In this document: positions 1 through 55,799 of the stretch, one piece after another
How positions within the stretch are numbered: position 1 is the stretch's first letter
Layout of the letters: the number at the start of each line of letters is the position of its first letter
Assembly (NCBI GenBank): GCA_013399875.1
Contig: VXAZ01008133.1
Span: 104,183 to 168,182, forward strand
Source: Gymnorhina tibicen
Taxonomy: Eukaryota > Chordata > Aves > Passeriformes > Artamidae
DNA: 64,000 nucleotides
Direction of reading: 5' to 3'
The notes under the pieces: model-generated
The model's input: the letters and a program-made list of their open reading frames with translations, nothing else
The model's database searches: none
Told to the model about the DNA's origin: nothing
Position numbers and translations under genes: made by a program

Positions 1-112
1 TTTTTTTTTTTTTTTCCCCTCCCCGGACCGCAAAGGCGAGATTAAAAGTGGCATTTTAGTGCCTTTTCCTGCAATTTTCTCTCCACTTTTTTTTTTTTCT
101 TTTTATCTACAG

Positions 113-244
113 TAGCGATCTCTGGGGCTGAGGTTTCCGCAGAAAGTTTGGGGGCTGTTACGGTGTGTATTTTTGCGGAGGGGGAGGGGAGCGGGCTCCT
201 TCTGTGTGTGCTGCTCCTCTGGGTGCCTATTGGAGAATAATAGT
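113..244 (+). other. Candidate noncoding 5' exon
   Basis: A pyrimidine-rich tract ending in ATCTACAG (to 112) gives a good splice-acceptor pattern. At 245 a full GTAAGTG donor pattern follows, though the base before it is T rather than G. The 132 bp between them is GC-richer than its surroundings. Mammalian SATB1 uses alternative noncoding first exons, so a 5' UTR exon here is plausible. Without transcript data this remains inference. Confidence 0.3.
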
Positions 245-1081
245 GTAAGTGACAACCTAGAAGTAGACTTTCTGCTCTTCACACTGGATAGAAAAGCTGC
301 CTTTTTTTTTCTTTGCCTTTTTTTTTTTAATAACCCCCTTTCTCACTTGATCCTTTACGCATTGGTTTTGTTTTTGAAAGGATAGCTAGACTTAAGCCAC
401 CCTCCACCTTAATTTAAACCTGCTACTTATTTTTAAATTATTATTAATTCCTCGTTTTGAGCGTTACACTTGTCTGATCAATTTGATCTGCAGCTCTGTC
501 TTCCGTTGCTAAACCTCGAAAACTGGCTCTCTCAAAAGATATTTAGTCTATTTTTTTGTCCATTGCCATTTTTGCTCATGGCTACTCTGTTTCTCGCTAT
601 CTGTTTTTGCCCCTCCCCGCCTAGAGGAAAATAGCAACAAGAAAAAAAAAAAAAGAAAATAAGAGAATATTAGGGGAAGTAGTCCTCAGGTCTGCTGCCC
701 CCCCCCCGCCCCCCTTCAGAAAGGGGGGAACCTAAAAAACATCAGTCTTGAACTTCTTCCTCCTCAAGAGCTCGGGCTGCAAAGGAAACCTCCTTTGTTT
801 TTGTTATTTATATGCTGTCAAGTTTTGAAGTGGTGAGTTTCGGGTCGGTTTTGCTAATTTCACTCAGAAAACTGCAGTGTTTCTGTTTCTAGATAAGTAC
901 TTTGCTTCTTTGTCTCTTTAAAAGGTCACAGGGAAAGCTTGGCCTGGATTGTGAGAGCCATATGGAACGGATAAGTGCGGAGCCTCTCTCAAATGTGATT
1001 ATGGGTTTTTATGGGGGAGGGAGGGAAGAGGAGGGGAAAGGCATGGGGAGGGGGCTGATTCAGGAGGAGAGAAAGAAATAA

Positions 1082-1300
1082 TATAATACCGGCAGCGTTA
1101 CATCGCGACAAAAGGAGATACCGCACCGACTCTCATTCAGAAATTGCGCGGTGTGCCTGTACGTGTACGCTGGCTCCGGGAAACTGTGCCTTGAAATTGT
1201 GCTCTTCTCTCACTGATCTGTGATGAAAACTTGTAGTTGTGAAAGATGCCTAAATGCGAAACCCGGGGAAACTCCTGGCCTGGAACCGGCGGAGATGATA
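1082..1300 (+). promoter_or_regulatory. CpG-enriched block, possible alternative promoter or first exon
   Basis: I count about a dozen CpG dinucleotides in some 220 bp (for example in CATCGCGACA, TTGCGCGGTG and ACCGGCGGAG), in a window otherwise poor in CpG. An AT-rich TATAAT-like string (1082-1087) sits at its left end. It lies 2.4-2.6 kb upstream of the start codon. No transcription start can be fixed from sequence alone. Confidence 0.25.
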
Positions 1301-2438
1301 GGTCTTTCCTGCCACCCTCTCCCTGGGCAGGCCATGCTGGTTGTTGCTCATCACTATTCCAAACTGAGGTTTCAGTGAACTTTAGCCTTGGGCATGGAGT
1401 TTAAATGAGTAAATTAGGTGTTTTATGTGCATGTAATTTTGCTTTGTAACATAAAGCTTTTTACAAGATGACTAAGCGGTGAAAGGATGCCGATGGGTGG
1501 GTATTCTCAGGCCAAGCGAAAATGACCCATTTGGTGTTTTGGTTGCAGTCAGTGTATTAAGTAAGTGGCGATCTATCACTTTTATTCACTGTACATGATG
1601 TAGTGCGATTCTGACTCATGATGACTAGATACTTTTTGTAGCAAAGAACCTCCGTGCCTTAGAGTACTTCTGAAGTTGCCAAAAGTGATGAAGAATTTCT
1701 TGTTCGGGGCTTTTTTTTGTGTGTGTGTTTTCTTTTACTCTTCCCCCAAGCCCCCCTTTTTTTTCTTTTTTTTTGTTAATCCTCTTTTTCTTGATATAGA
1801 CCAGTCTCAGAGAAGCAGCCCTGTGGTATGTTAGCATCGTCAGAAACATCGGAAGATGTTAACAGTTTGAGTCTGTAATTCTTTGCTTAGGTTACACTTA
1901 ACACAGTTTAAAAAATTCTTTTTGAAAAGTGGCTAAAATAGGCATGTTTACTGTTAATGAGACGCACGACCTAAAACAGATGGGATAAAGATGAATGGTG
2001 AACCTTAGCCTGTCACCTAACAGCATAAGGAAAAATAACGATTGTCTGAACTCCATCTATTTGGTTGCATTCTTGAGGTTGCTTGTAAAGGTTCGAATTA
2101 ATACATTGCCTCTTTCTTCACCGTATCGGGAAAAACAGCATGATGTTCAAACAAGAAAAAAATAGTTTACAAAATTGTCTTTGGCATGTATACTAGTGAC
2201 ATAGAAGGATATATATAAGGATTCCAAGATATTTAGGCTCTAATAACTTCGCTATGAAATGTGCAGAAAATGTATTGAATTACTAGGCAACTGAAAGAAA
2301 GTAGCAATTATCCGATTCACACCAGTCTTTCTAAATATGACTTCCCCAGTATTATTATTTGTACTTGCTAATGTAAATACTAGTTCATAGATTCATGTCT
2401 GTTGACCTGTCCTTAGTGATTATATTATTTTTTATGTG

Positions 2439-2457
2439 TATATATATATATATATAA
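2439..2457. repeat. (TA)n microsatellite
   Basis: An uninterrupted run of about nine TA units. It is low-complexity and likely variable in length. Confidence 0.85.
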
Positions 2458-3239
2458 CATAATTGTCTGTGTAGTTACACCTTTCCCTGTCAGGGAAAGG
2501 TAGGTAAAATACCTAACAATCACAACAGTATTGATTAGTGAAATTATAACCAGAAAGATGCCTTTGCTCTCAGCAAGACTTTTTAACATAGTTAGCAACA
2601 CAGATTCTGATAAGTGGCAAAATTCCTTAAAACTTACTCTGGTATGTTGTAGGCTTGGCAGATTTTTAGTGATTTAACTGTAATTGTTATTCGTGGACAG
2701 AGGTTTCAAAAGTTTATAAAAAGGGAAGTACAATCATGCTAACATATACCTTTTCTTAATTTGCTATTGAAATTCTGTTTTTTTGGTTTCAAATAGCTGT
2801 GTCAGCATCACCCAGGTTTTAGGGGTTTTTTTATATTTAAGGGCTTCAAAAGTACTGTAGAAATTGTGGAGAATTTTTCCCCAGCTTTATGTTTGGTGAG
2901 AAACTATTTAGTTATTTTTCTTAATTGAATAAACTACTCTGTTTAACACTTAAAAGCTTAACATCTGAAAAACTGCATATTTTGAACTTTGCAAAAGTTG
3001 ATAAACTCTTTGTATAATATTGGTTAGGAAACTCAAAAGCAGCCATCTCCCGCCACTGCTTTCTGAAGTTAAATGTCAAATTCTTTTCTAACTTCTATTT
3101 TTAAGGGGGAGAGGAATTGTAAATGGACAATAGTCTACATCTCTAATAAATCTGTTGCTCCTTCAACCAAAGTTTTAACAATCTCTCTATTGTTGTTTAT
3201 CCATTTTATAATCAAATAGATCAAGAAATTTTTCATTAG

Positions 3240-3260
3240 ACTCTTTCTCTCTCTCTCTCT
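3240..3260. repeat. (TC)n microsatellite
   Basis: A pure pyrimidine CT/TC run about 420 bp upstream of the first coding exon. Confidence 0.8.
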
Positions 3261-3615
3261 ACAATAAAAACATCCGCGATTAATACCAAACCTTTCTGTG
3301 AGATTTGTAACAATAGCTGTCTTGGAGCACACACCTTGACAATCATCATCATTTATATGAGTCTTAGACTCTCTCAGTTTTAGTAGAATATCTGCGAAGA
3401 TTTTTTTTATTTTTTGAAGAGGTATTGTGGTTGGCTTTTAAAAAATAATTCCACTAGATTATGATACAGTCTCTCTGTAAACTGGGGTATGGGGTAATTT
3501 TTTAAGAATAAGTTTGTTTGTTTTGAAAAAGGCATTTCTTTCTAGTTAAAATAGTTATCTATTCTTCTTTATGAGCTTATGATACATATATATCTGTCTC
3601 TGTACATGTGCAGGC

Positions 3616-3647
3616 TGTGTACGTATACATATGCGCACACGTGTACA
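3616..3647. repeat. 32-bp perfect alternating pyrimidine-purine tract
   Basis: Every base alternates between pyrimidine and purine over 32 positions, mixing TG, TA, CG and CA steps. A shorter alternating run (3601-3612) precedes it. Such tracts can adopt left-handed Z-DNA. It ends 32-43 bp before the likely acceptor of the first coding exon. Confidence 0.8.
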
Positions 3648-3683
3648 ACATATATATTTTTTTTTTTGAATCATGGCAGGTGA

Positions 3684-47568
<43,885 letters not shown>

Positions 47569-49815
47569 TGAGTTAAAATGGGTGTCTGGGTCAGCCCGGT
47601 GCAACAACTCAGAGCTCCTTGCTGAGTCTGGAGGTAACCTCTGGTTCCCCTGGACCAGGCAGGGTAGAGAAGTGGCTTCCTGAGATCTCTCACTCCCTTT
47701 TCCCTACCAGCCAGACACTTTCCCTGTGTGCCCGTGGGTCCTGGCATGGCTGAGAAGGCGTCAGGTTCATCAGTTCTTAGCTGGGGTGGATGTGGCAAAA
47801 GCTGGGCAAACTCTGGGTATTGCTGCCAAATGCACCCCGAGGCTTTGGTGTTTTGCAATTACATGCGCTGCAATGAGGAACACTGGGGTGCTGGTTTTTT
47901 TGCATAAAAATATTTAGTCAGACCCACTGGTGAGACTGTCATGAGAGGTGGATAGCACTGTATAAAAAACAAAAACAAGACACCAAAGAATTACATTTAT
48001 ACAAGTTATAGCTGAGAAAAAATGTGTGCTCTTTGTGGAACACGATGTCTGCTTGGTTACCTGCGTGTGTGCATGCATACATTCAGTTTTAAGCCTTTAT
48101 TGTGTGGTTTCCTATTCTGTTTTCTTCAACTGAAGATTTTCTGTCAAGTTTAGTGGCAAGAGGGAAATCAGCAGGCACTTGTTGGGTGTGATTATCATAA
48201 GTGACGTCTTCTGAGAAAGATCAGTGGAGTATGTGAAAGCATTGCTTTAAGTGTGAATGTACTCAAGAAGTAAAAGAAAAACATATGGAAAAATGGGAAA
48301 GACTAGAACTGTGGTCATACAAATGCTTGAAAGAAATGGCAAAGGCACCAATGGTTGCAATGTTGGATTTTCACATTAGATTAAGTGTTAAATCCACTTA
48401 ATCACTACTCCTTTACTTTTCTAAAATTTCTTCATATAAAAATTCAGCATCTTCCAAGGAAAGCTAATGAAGCTCAGTTAGACCGATGTTTCTTGGTCCG
48501 TCAGCATTTTAGTGCTGGTTTTCTTTTTAACAAGTCTTTAACTTTTGACTTCTGTGCTGTTCACATTTTGGAGTTCACTTCATTGTATAGAAAGGATGTT
48601 GTCTCTTAAGTTATATGGTGTAAGGAGCATTTAAAGGGATATTTTGGAAATGTTGTATCAAAATGATTAAACTCAAGCTGTGGACTGTAAAAATTATAGC
48701 TTTATAGGCCACATGCCTGCCTCCCCTTCAATCACTGTCAAAGTGATAATTTCAACAATAATATGTTTCTTTTATTGTGGGATTCTAAACACCAAGTGCT
48801 GTTTAAACATTAAACTGAATTGTTTATGTTAGTGCTGTACTCAGTGTGTCATACATCAGGCCACTATAATCTCCCATGGAATGTAAAAATTCTGTCATGA
48901 ATCATGGCTTGTATATCGGAAATTACTATAATTTTGATTGGAAATTACAGAGCTCTTGAAATGTTTCTAATTATGATAGAATGTTACAGCAGCTTCCAAC
49001 CTGTGTGTTCCTCAGATGTCTTTATTTACATGTCACTACTTGGGGTTAGAGAACTGTCCGTTTTCTGCACCTTCCCCTTTCCACTGCAGTCTTCTGTAAA
49101 AGCTAAGGTATGAAGCCAGTCTATCAGCCCGCATAATTTTGTTCTGATCTGATTTGTGCAATAGTATATTTATTTAAGTGCAAAGCCTTAAAATTTCTAG
49201 GTGGGTCAGCTCTTCCAGCGCTGACTTGCAAAGGGGCAGGTAATCAAAATGAAGCCCAAAAGCTTCCAGAGGATGCAGTGCAGGTTTATTTGAGCATTGG
49301 TATAAAATTTAGATTCTTGTACAAACTTTGCTACCAAGTGCAGAAAACAACACCAAACACATAGTTCTTTTCAATTTTACTCTGGTGATTATACCTGTGT
49401 TCCCAAGAGTTATTTTTCTCCTCAGTTTTCAGCAATGCAATGTTAATTTATGTGTCTAGGAAGCTTGCAGGTCTGTAGTTAGATAAAGTGTCATTTGTAC
49501 TAGGGAGCTGCTTTGCAAAAGTGGCCTCCTAGGTAGACTGGATGTGGTGGGTCTTCTCAAAGTAGCTGACTACTAGTCACCCAATTAATAATGTTTAAAT
49601 ATGTAGCAATGCCACATACATTAAGGAGGTACATGTATTGTAAAAGTTTCTGCATTGGAGCTCTTCAGTGGTACAAGTAAACATTTCTTGGGGCATAAAA
49701 GTCTCCCTTGCACAAAAAAAGAGGCTTGTTCAAACATATTCTCTAAGAAAACCTCTCTTGAGAGAGATCTGTCACTGGTATTTTTTTAATTTGGAGACAT
49801 TGGTTCCATACTCAG

Positions 49816-49908
49816 AACTGTAAATCCTGAGATAACCCAAGTTATAGTGAAAAGTCGGAAGGACACATATTAGAAAATGATGTGTTGATTAACAGTTTTG
49901 TTTTTAAA
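49816..49908. repeat. Diverged direct repeat, copy 1 (family unknown)
   Basis: This copy aligns over about 93 bp with 50311-50406, in the same orientation. The best block is about 60 bp and shares CATATTAGAAAAT and GTGTTGATTAACAG. I estimate roughly 80% identity by eye. Confidence 0.75.
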
Positions 49909-50310
49909 AATGGCTAAAATTGAACATTGTTGGTTTTATCTTATTTTGGGTATAAAAACTTGATTACCTTCTGAGTGCAGTCTGGAGTTGTGGTGTAAAA
50001 CCATATGTGACCTAAACCAGCTCCATGAGGAGACAAAGGTAGTTGTTTGCTGGAAGGCCTTTTCATTTTCTTTTTTTTTTCTTAATAAACTGATTTGGGT
50101 CAACATTAGATTGGATGTCTAAGCAGCCAGCATCTGCAAGGTGGCTGGGCTTGCCTGAGCCAGGAGACTGCAGATAATGTTCTGCTGACTAGAGCACTTT
50201 GTACAGAATTGCTATTAAATGATGTGCTACAGGAGTTTCTATTTGGGTAGCACCAAGCTAAAAAACAAGCATCTTCCCTTGAGCTGTGTTAGTGCCTTTG
50301 GCAAGAGTGG

Positions 50311-50406
50311 AACTGGAAATCCTGGGATAATCACTTCATTACAGTGAAAAGTCTGGAGGAAACATATTAGAAAATAATGTGTTGATTAACAGTCTTGTTT
50401 GTAAAT
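50311..50406. repeat. Diverged direct repeat, copy 2 (family unknown)
   Basis: This is the partner of 49816-49908, about 495 bp downstream, with several substitutions and a few small indels. The sequence between the two copies does not obviously repeat, so both may be fragments of one interspersed family rather than a local duplication. Confidence 0.75.
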
Positions 50407-52859
50407 CCTCCTTAGTGGCGGAGGACCAACCACATGTGCACCTGATGCTCAACAAAGCAGCTGGGTGCTGGGGCCTGGTGTGGCAGAGGTCATGGGATCA
50501 GGCAGAGGTTGCAGACTGTCAGAGAGACCATGTGCTGTCTTAGGTGAGGGATGATTTGCCTGCTTGTAGTTTCACAGTGCACTTTGCTGGCAGCCTGTTG
50601 GCTTTTCCAAAGAAAAGGGCCTGTCTGGCACATGGGTTTGAACAGGTTTGGGGACACAGCTAGGACATTCCTCCAAATGTTGAATTCTTTTCCCATATAG
50701 GAATGCATGCATTCTGTATACTTTTAAAGTTTCTATGTTTTTAAGGATCAATATATTATGTACAGAATAAATTAAAAATCTGTTAAATTCAAAATATATA
50801 CTTTAAAAGTTAATATGATTATTCTGAGGAGCTAAGGAAGATATTTTAATTCAAATTCCTGGAATACATCATATCTTTGGGGAGTTTTAGAACTTTAATT
50901 AGCAAAGCACCTCATGTCAGTATTTAAAATCTTGCGTTGTTATTGTAGGTTGTCTGTCTAATAGGCCTGCATGGGTTTTTTGTTAGATTATGTTGAAAAG
51001 AGAGCTTTTCAAAAATGCACACAAAAGGAAGACAGAAAGGTTTACCATGTGTTTTGTCTCTTCTCCCAGGTTGTTGGTTCTTAATGGTAGAACGGCAATG
51101 CCAACAGTATTATTTGCTAAAATTTAATCAGCACACCTGAATAACTCTAAATTAAAAGAATCCACACATAAAATTGTGTGGCATACGTTACTTTTACAAT
51201 TTCATCATATTGGGATTTTATTAAATTTATAACCTGAAAGTCTGATTCAAGTAATTATGGAAGCACATTCTTAATTTCGTTATTTTTAAAAAAAAAAAAA
51301 AAGTTGATTTGCGTAATGATCATTAAGGTATCATGGTTCAGTAACTGTGCAGTGGTTACAATGTTCTCATGCGGGAGCCAGGGATGAGTTTTTCTTGATG
51401 GTGACAGATGCTGAAATCTAATTTTATTCCATAAAAACAGACAAACAAGCAAACAAAACCCCCAAATCTAAGAGCCCTGAGAGATAAGGCAGGTAGAGAC
51501 TTGTAGTCTCTGTATGTTTGCTGTGTTTTGAGGAGTTAGATTTATGTTACGGCTTATCCTGAAAAGCCGTGGCTTGCATGTTTTAGTATGAAGCAGGGAA
51601 GAAAGCAAAACTTTGCTGAAAATCAGCTTCAATTGCTAAAGCTTTCTTAAATTTAGGAAATTATAGTTTGCAAAAACTGAATTAATATCAAGCTCCATAC
51701 CTCTGAGAGTCCCATGCACTACAGTTAAGGCCAATAGCCTGCATTATTTACCTAAAGAAGTTTAATTTGTAGTAAAACAAACAGGTGAAATCAATACTCT
51801 TCTACAGTGTCAGTCCTGCCGATGCCTGTTTACAGCCCCATCGGTGCCGAATGCCCTCCCTTCTCACCAATGAAAATGCCTGTATGTGGAAGGTGAGACA
51901 CTTGGTTCTCACAGAATCGTGCTTTGATTTTTAATTTAAAAATAAATCTAATGGAGTACTATCCGTGCCTCCAGAAACCTCAACTAATGACACAGAGTTT
52001 TGACCTGTTACTTCTGAGCTGTTGTGTTGTGTTGCCCAGTTTCCTGTCCTTCCGTCCCTGTCTTTCACTTTGGTTAGTAGTAGTTTCATATACAAAGCAT
52101 GGAGGTAAAATCATGGGTTTCAGACCATGCTAGAGACTCCATCCTGAGCCATCAGACAAATATTTTGTGCAGTGCTATTTAATTAGAAATGTTTGACTTT
52201 TTGCCTTTGTACCCCTCCTGTGGAGTGTACTCCTCCAGGAGGCTGGGTGGGGAGATCCAAGGGGTAGGCACCAGGCAGAGCATTTAGCACTCATGAGTAG
52301 ATGGGAAGGAGTTAAATGGGAAGGGAATGCTAAACATTGGCACTAAAAATGCTTTTGGCATGCAAATACCATGCTTTTCCTGACATAAATATTTTCAGAA
52401 TAGGCCATTAGAGTTCAGGTATATAAAACCCTGCTTTTACTGGAAATTTTAATGTTGTAGTAAACCCAGAGATTTATACTGAAAAATTGATGTCTGTTAT
52501 CTCACTTTTATCTTTTTAACCAGCAGTTTTATAAATGCTATATCTTTGATCTGGCTTTTTCCATCTAGAGACTAAGCTATATACTCTAATAGGAAAGTCA
52601 TTTTTAAACAGCTTCCCACACTGAACAAGCACGGTATTGTGGATCTGGCACAGAGATGTAACATGCCATTACCGCAGATATAGAACAATCTATTCAACTA
52701 TTTTCCAGCGGGAGGAAAAGAAACCTTTTTATCACCAAGAGTAACCCTCTGGTAACAATGTGGCTCTAGGAGGGGATCTTGATATTTATTTCCAAAGCTG
52801 TTTCCTCAGGGCACTGCACCTCTGGCTGCCCAGAGGGGTGCAACCTGCAGGGCAAGAGG

Positions 52860-53000
52860 GGACTCGGTCCTTCGCCCATCACCCTGCTCTCCGTCAAGTT
52901 CTCTCCTGCCTTTGTCTCCCTCAGAGCAGCTGAGTCACTTCCTGGGTTTAAATCTTGGCTTAAAAACCTTCTTCCCCTCCACCCCCCCGAACCTCAGTGT
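52860..53000 (+). mobile_element. Second ancient L2-type LINE 3' fragment
   Basis: The + strand from 52893 translates as VKFSPAFVSLRAAESLPGFK followed by SWLKNLLPL, fitting the L2 reverse transcriptase C-terminal pattern (LP..LR.A.SL..FK..LKT.LF) better than chance would allow. The reading frame continues open on both sides, but no 3' tail was recognised. It is a decayed remnant in the same orientation as SATB1. Confidence 0.55.
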
Positions 53001-54239
53001 ACAATGGATTCTCTGTGGAGCAGGGAGGGATGCTGCACAGGGAGACGCGAGGTGGAAACACAATGTGCTCCGAGGTCTGCCATTTAACAGGTCCACCTGG
53101 AAGTAAACCCCTCGCCCTGGTGCGAAGGCAATATACAGTAGTTAGAAAACATTAGCTGCAGAAACACAAAACAGCATCTATTTTTTACTATTTTTTAATG
53201 TTATTTTCCTCCCCCCCTCATTGCCTGGGGGTGATTGCTCTGGCAGTTGAAGAGGTGCCATGAGCAGCAGGAGTCGGGGTGGGATCGGGTGTCAGCAGGG
53301 ATGGAAGAGGAAGAGTGTGAACTGAGAAAGCAAGATGGGCTTTTGCATGCGATCAAGAATTGCCCCATGAAGCAGCATGTCATTCAGTGAAACTGTGAAA
53401 CTTGGCAGATAGAGCTGATTTGTTTCTTTCACAAAATATCGAGTTACACAGTCATAGTGTGTTCTGTCTTGCCCAGGTCGGAGGGAAAAAGATTTTCAGG
53501 TTTCCAGTGGGGGAAAAAAATGAATGTTCCATGTCCTTCCTCTGCCCCATGTCCTTTTAGTCTCTTTTACAACATCTCCTCTCAGAAATAAAGGTTAAAA
53601 GCTCAGGAAATTTCCTTAGCTTTTTTTAAAAAAATTACTTCTCCAAAAGAGGGTAGAAAAATTGAGTTTAGTTGACTCTCTTATCTCTTGATCATGGTAG
53701 CCCAAAAAAGGGCTGGTATTGATCCTGACCGTATCCCACATTATTGGTATGACTTCGGTGAAGTGGCTTGACTTCAGTGAGCCCTGGGTTCCCCCTAGTA
53801 AAGAATAGACAGCAACTCCATGAATCAGTAAAGATGCACTGAAGAGAAACCACCTTAAAATCTTCAAGGTGGTTCACATTAGCATGCAATTGCCCATGTA
53901 AATCTATGTAGAGGAGAGGGGGAAAGGCATTAAAACCTGAAATAGTTCAAGCCAAAGAAACAGGTACAGAATGGGAAATATTTAACGGGTAAGAGGATTA
54001 TATTGACCTCTTCAAACAGCTCCTTGGAGCCAGGTAGCCCTTTCAACACGTAAGGCAGAGGCTGGATTTGTTGACACACCGATGAAAAAGTGTGCTTCCT
54101 AAGCATGCTTTACACATGAGGTCAAATTGGCTGAGGCTGGAGCTTCCCAGCCAGGCGGGTGGCAGCAGGAGCTGTTCAAATGCTGCCGTTTAAAGGACTG
54201 GTAGCAGCTTCAGGAAACGGAGTGTATTTGAGCCCTGAG

Positions 54240-54390
54240 GAGAGCTTCCCTGGAGGGATGCGGTGCACACCTGCCCTGCGCTGGTTGGGAGTTAGTGCTT
54301 AACGCTCCCGCGGCCGCAGCCTGTGGCGCATCCCTGGGAGGCGCTGGGACCGCTGAGTGCCTGGCAGGATGTGGCCCGCAGGTGTCCAGA
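54240..54390. other. GC- and CpG-rich patch with a NotI site
   Basis: About eight CpG fall in 150 bp, including GCGGCCGC at 54310-54317, in an otherwise AT-rich intron. It could be a small CpG island, an internal promoter or a GC-rich repeat remnant; nothing decides between these. Confidence 0.4.
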
Positions 54391-54839
54391 AACAGCAGAG
54401 AGGAGGGGGTCTTGGTTGGATGGTTTTTGTCTGGTGGAAAGAGCATAAATGAGTGAGAGAAGCTAGGAGAAGTACAAGTTTAAGTCATTAAATGTACAAA
54501 TGAAAAAAGAGAGCCAAGAAGAGAAAGCTCTTTACAAAATATGAAATTATGTTAAAGCAGCAAGACGGCACAACATAAGGAATGTTTGGTACATGTTATT
54601 GAAACTGAAAAATCAGAGTATGGAATGAATTATAATTTAGCATAATCCATAATTTTACAGTTTTCATTTTGAATTATTTATCTTATATGATTTGATTAAA
54701 GATAAAACTGGCTGATGAGATCTCTAACATCTCTGCATGTCCTAATGTCAAATGAAAAAAACTCCACATTATAACTTAACCATTTTTAAATTTTTATTTG
54801 TATTGTTTCTATATATCTCCCTTTTATTTTTAAAGCATA

Positions 54840-55250
54840 TTTCAGCTACACATTGTGTACAGGCGATTCCATAACCCATCAGGCTTCAGTGTTGCCTCAG
54901 TACCTCTGATTCAGTAAATCAGATCATAGGCAGCATGCTGTCATATAATAAGGTGTCTGATCCTTATTACCAGTTTGTTGATGCACAGACTCCTTCAAAT
55001 TGACCATTGCAACACATGGTTTCCCCTGAAACTAGCTGTGATAATTAGCGTGGCTCTAATGAGACAGAATGTCACTGATCTTGTGCTGAACTGTCGAGTA
55101 TCGACGCTACGGATGGGAACTGTCAAAGCTTGCCATCTGTGACAGAGCTTGGCATATTCCATTTGCAAGGTAGAGCATGCTCAATAGACTGTTTTTAAAC
55201 AAATGGTCCATTTCTTGATTAGGGCTCTGTGTTCTGTTACTGTGGAAGAC
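54840..55250. promoter_or_regulatory. Candidate regulatory block with homeodomain-type motifs
   Basis: A non-repetitive stretch with motifs such as TGATTCAGTAAATCAGATCA, GATAATTAGC and a perfect hairpin GTCGA-GTA-TCGAC (55093-55105). It contains no LINE pattern or microsatellite. Being regulatory is inference. Confidence 0.25.
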
Positions 55251-55392
55251 TTTATATCATAGTTAAACTTTTTGCTTTTTTCCCCCCTTTTTCTTCTGGT
55301 GGGGTAAGCTCATTAGGAAATGAAAACATTACTGATTCTCAAACCAGTCCTTCAGTCTTCTGTTAGACTTTTGGGGAGAGGTGGGGAGGAAA

Positions 55393-55462
55393 TGATCACA
55401 TATTTATTCTTCTTCCTTCCCCCAGTTTGATCACATATTTATTCTTCTTCCTTCCCCCAGTT
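55393..55462. repeat. Perfect 35-bp tandem duplication carrying a splice-acceptor-like motif
   Basis: Two identical copies, 55393-55427 and 55428-55462. Each contains TGATCACATATTTA followed by a pyrimidine tract ending TTCCTTCCCCCAG. Zero differences suggest a recent event or selection. Confidence 0.95.
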
Positions 55463-55799
55463 ATCTTAATCTATTTCTTCTAGGGCTTGCACTCTCACAA
55501 GCCTTTTATCTGATCTTTTTAAGCATTGAGGGGTAGGGATGGCATAGTTTTGAAGTATAGAGGAACAAAAATTAAAAAGTCTCAGGTGATGTTCAGCAGG
55601 AGCATGTGCACCTGGGATGAAAGACTGAACTGGTCGGGAGAGTCAGGCACCCAGGCTCCCGGGACTGGCCCTGCAAAATGCCGTGCAAAAAGTCCAGCGC
55701 TGCTTATCATTCCAAAATATGCTTTGTTGCTTTTTATTTCCTCCTTCTCTGGCAGACCACACAGGGCTTGTTCTGAAGAACATTTTCACTAATCTGATC

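Larger units (their letters stand above)
1..3679 (+). other. 5' flank or first intron upstream of the SATB1 start codon
   Basis: No protein-coding exon is recognised. The stretch begins with a T run (1-15), as often seen at a contig edge. The first 1.4 kb has more CpG and G-rich/C-rich stretches than the AT-rich remainder, which fits proximity to one of the alternative SATB1 promoters known in mammals. The remainder (about 1.4-3.6 kb) is T-rich sequence with a (TA)n run and a (TC)n run. Short ORFs here show no recognisable protein and look like chance. Confidence 0.6.

Noticed and set aside
961..972. CCATATGGAA as a CArG (SRF) box
   Set aside because: Only four A/T bases lie between CC and GG, where a CArG box needs six.
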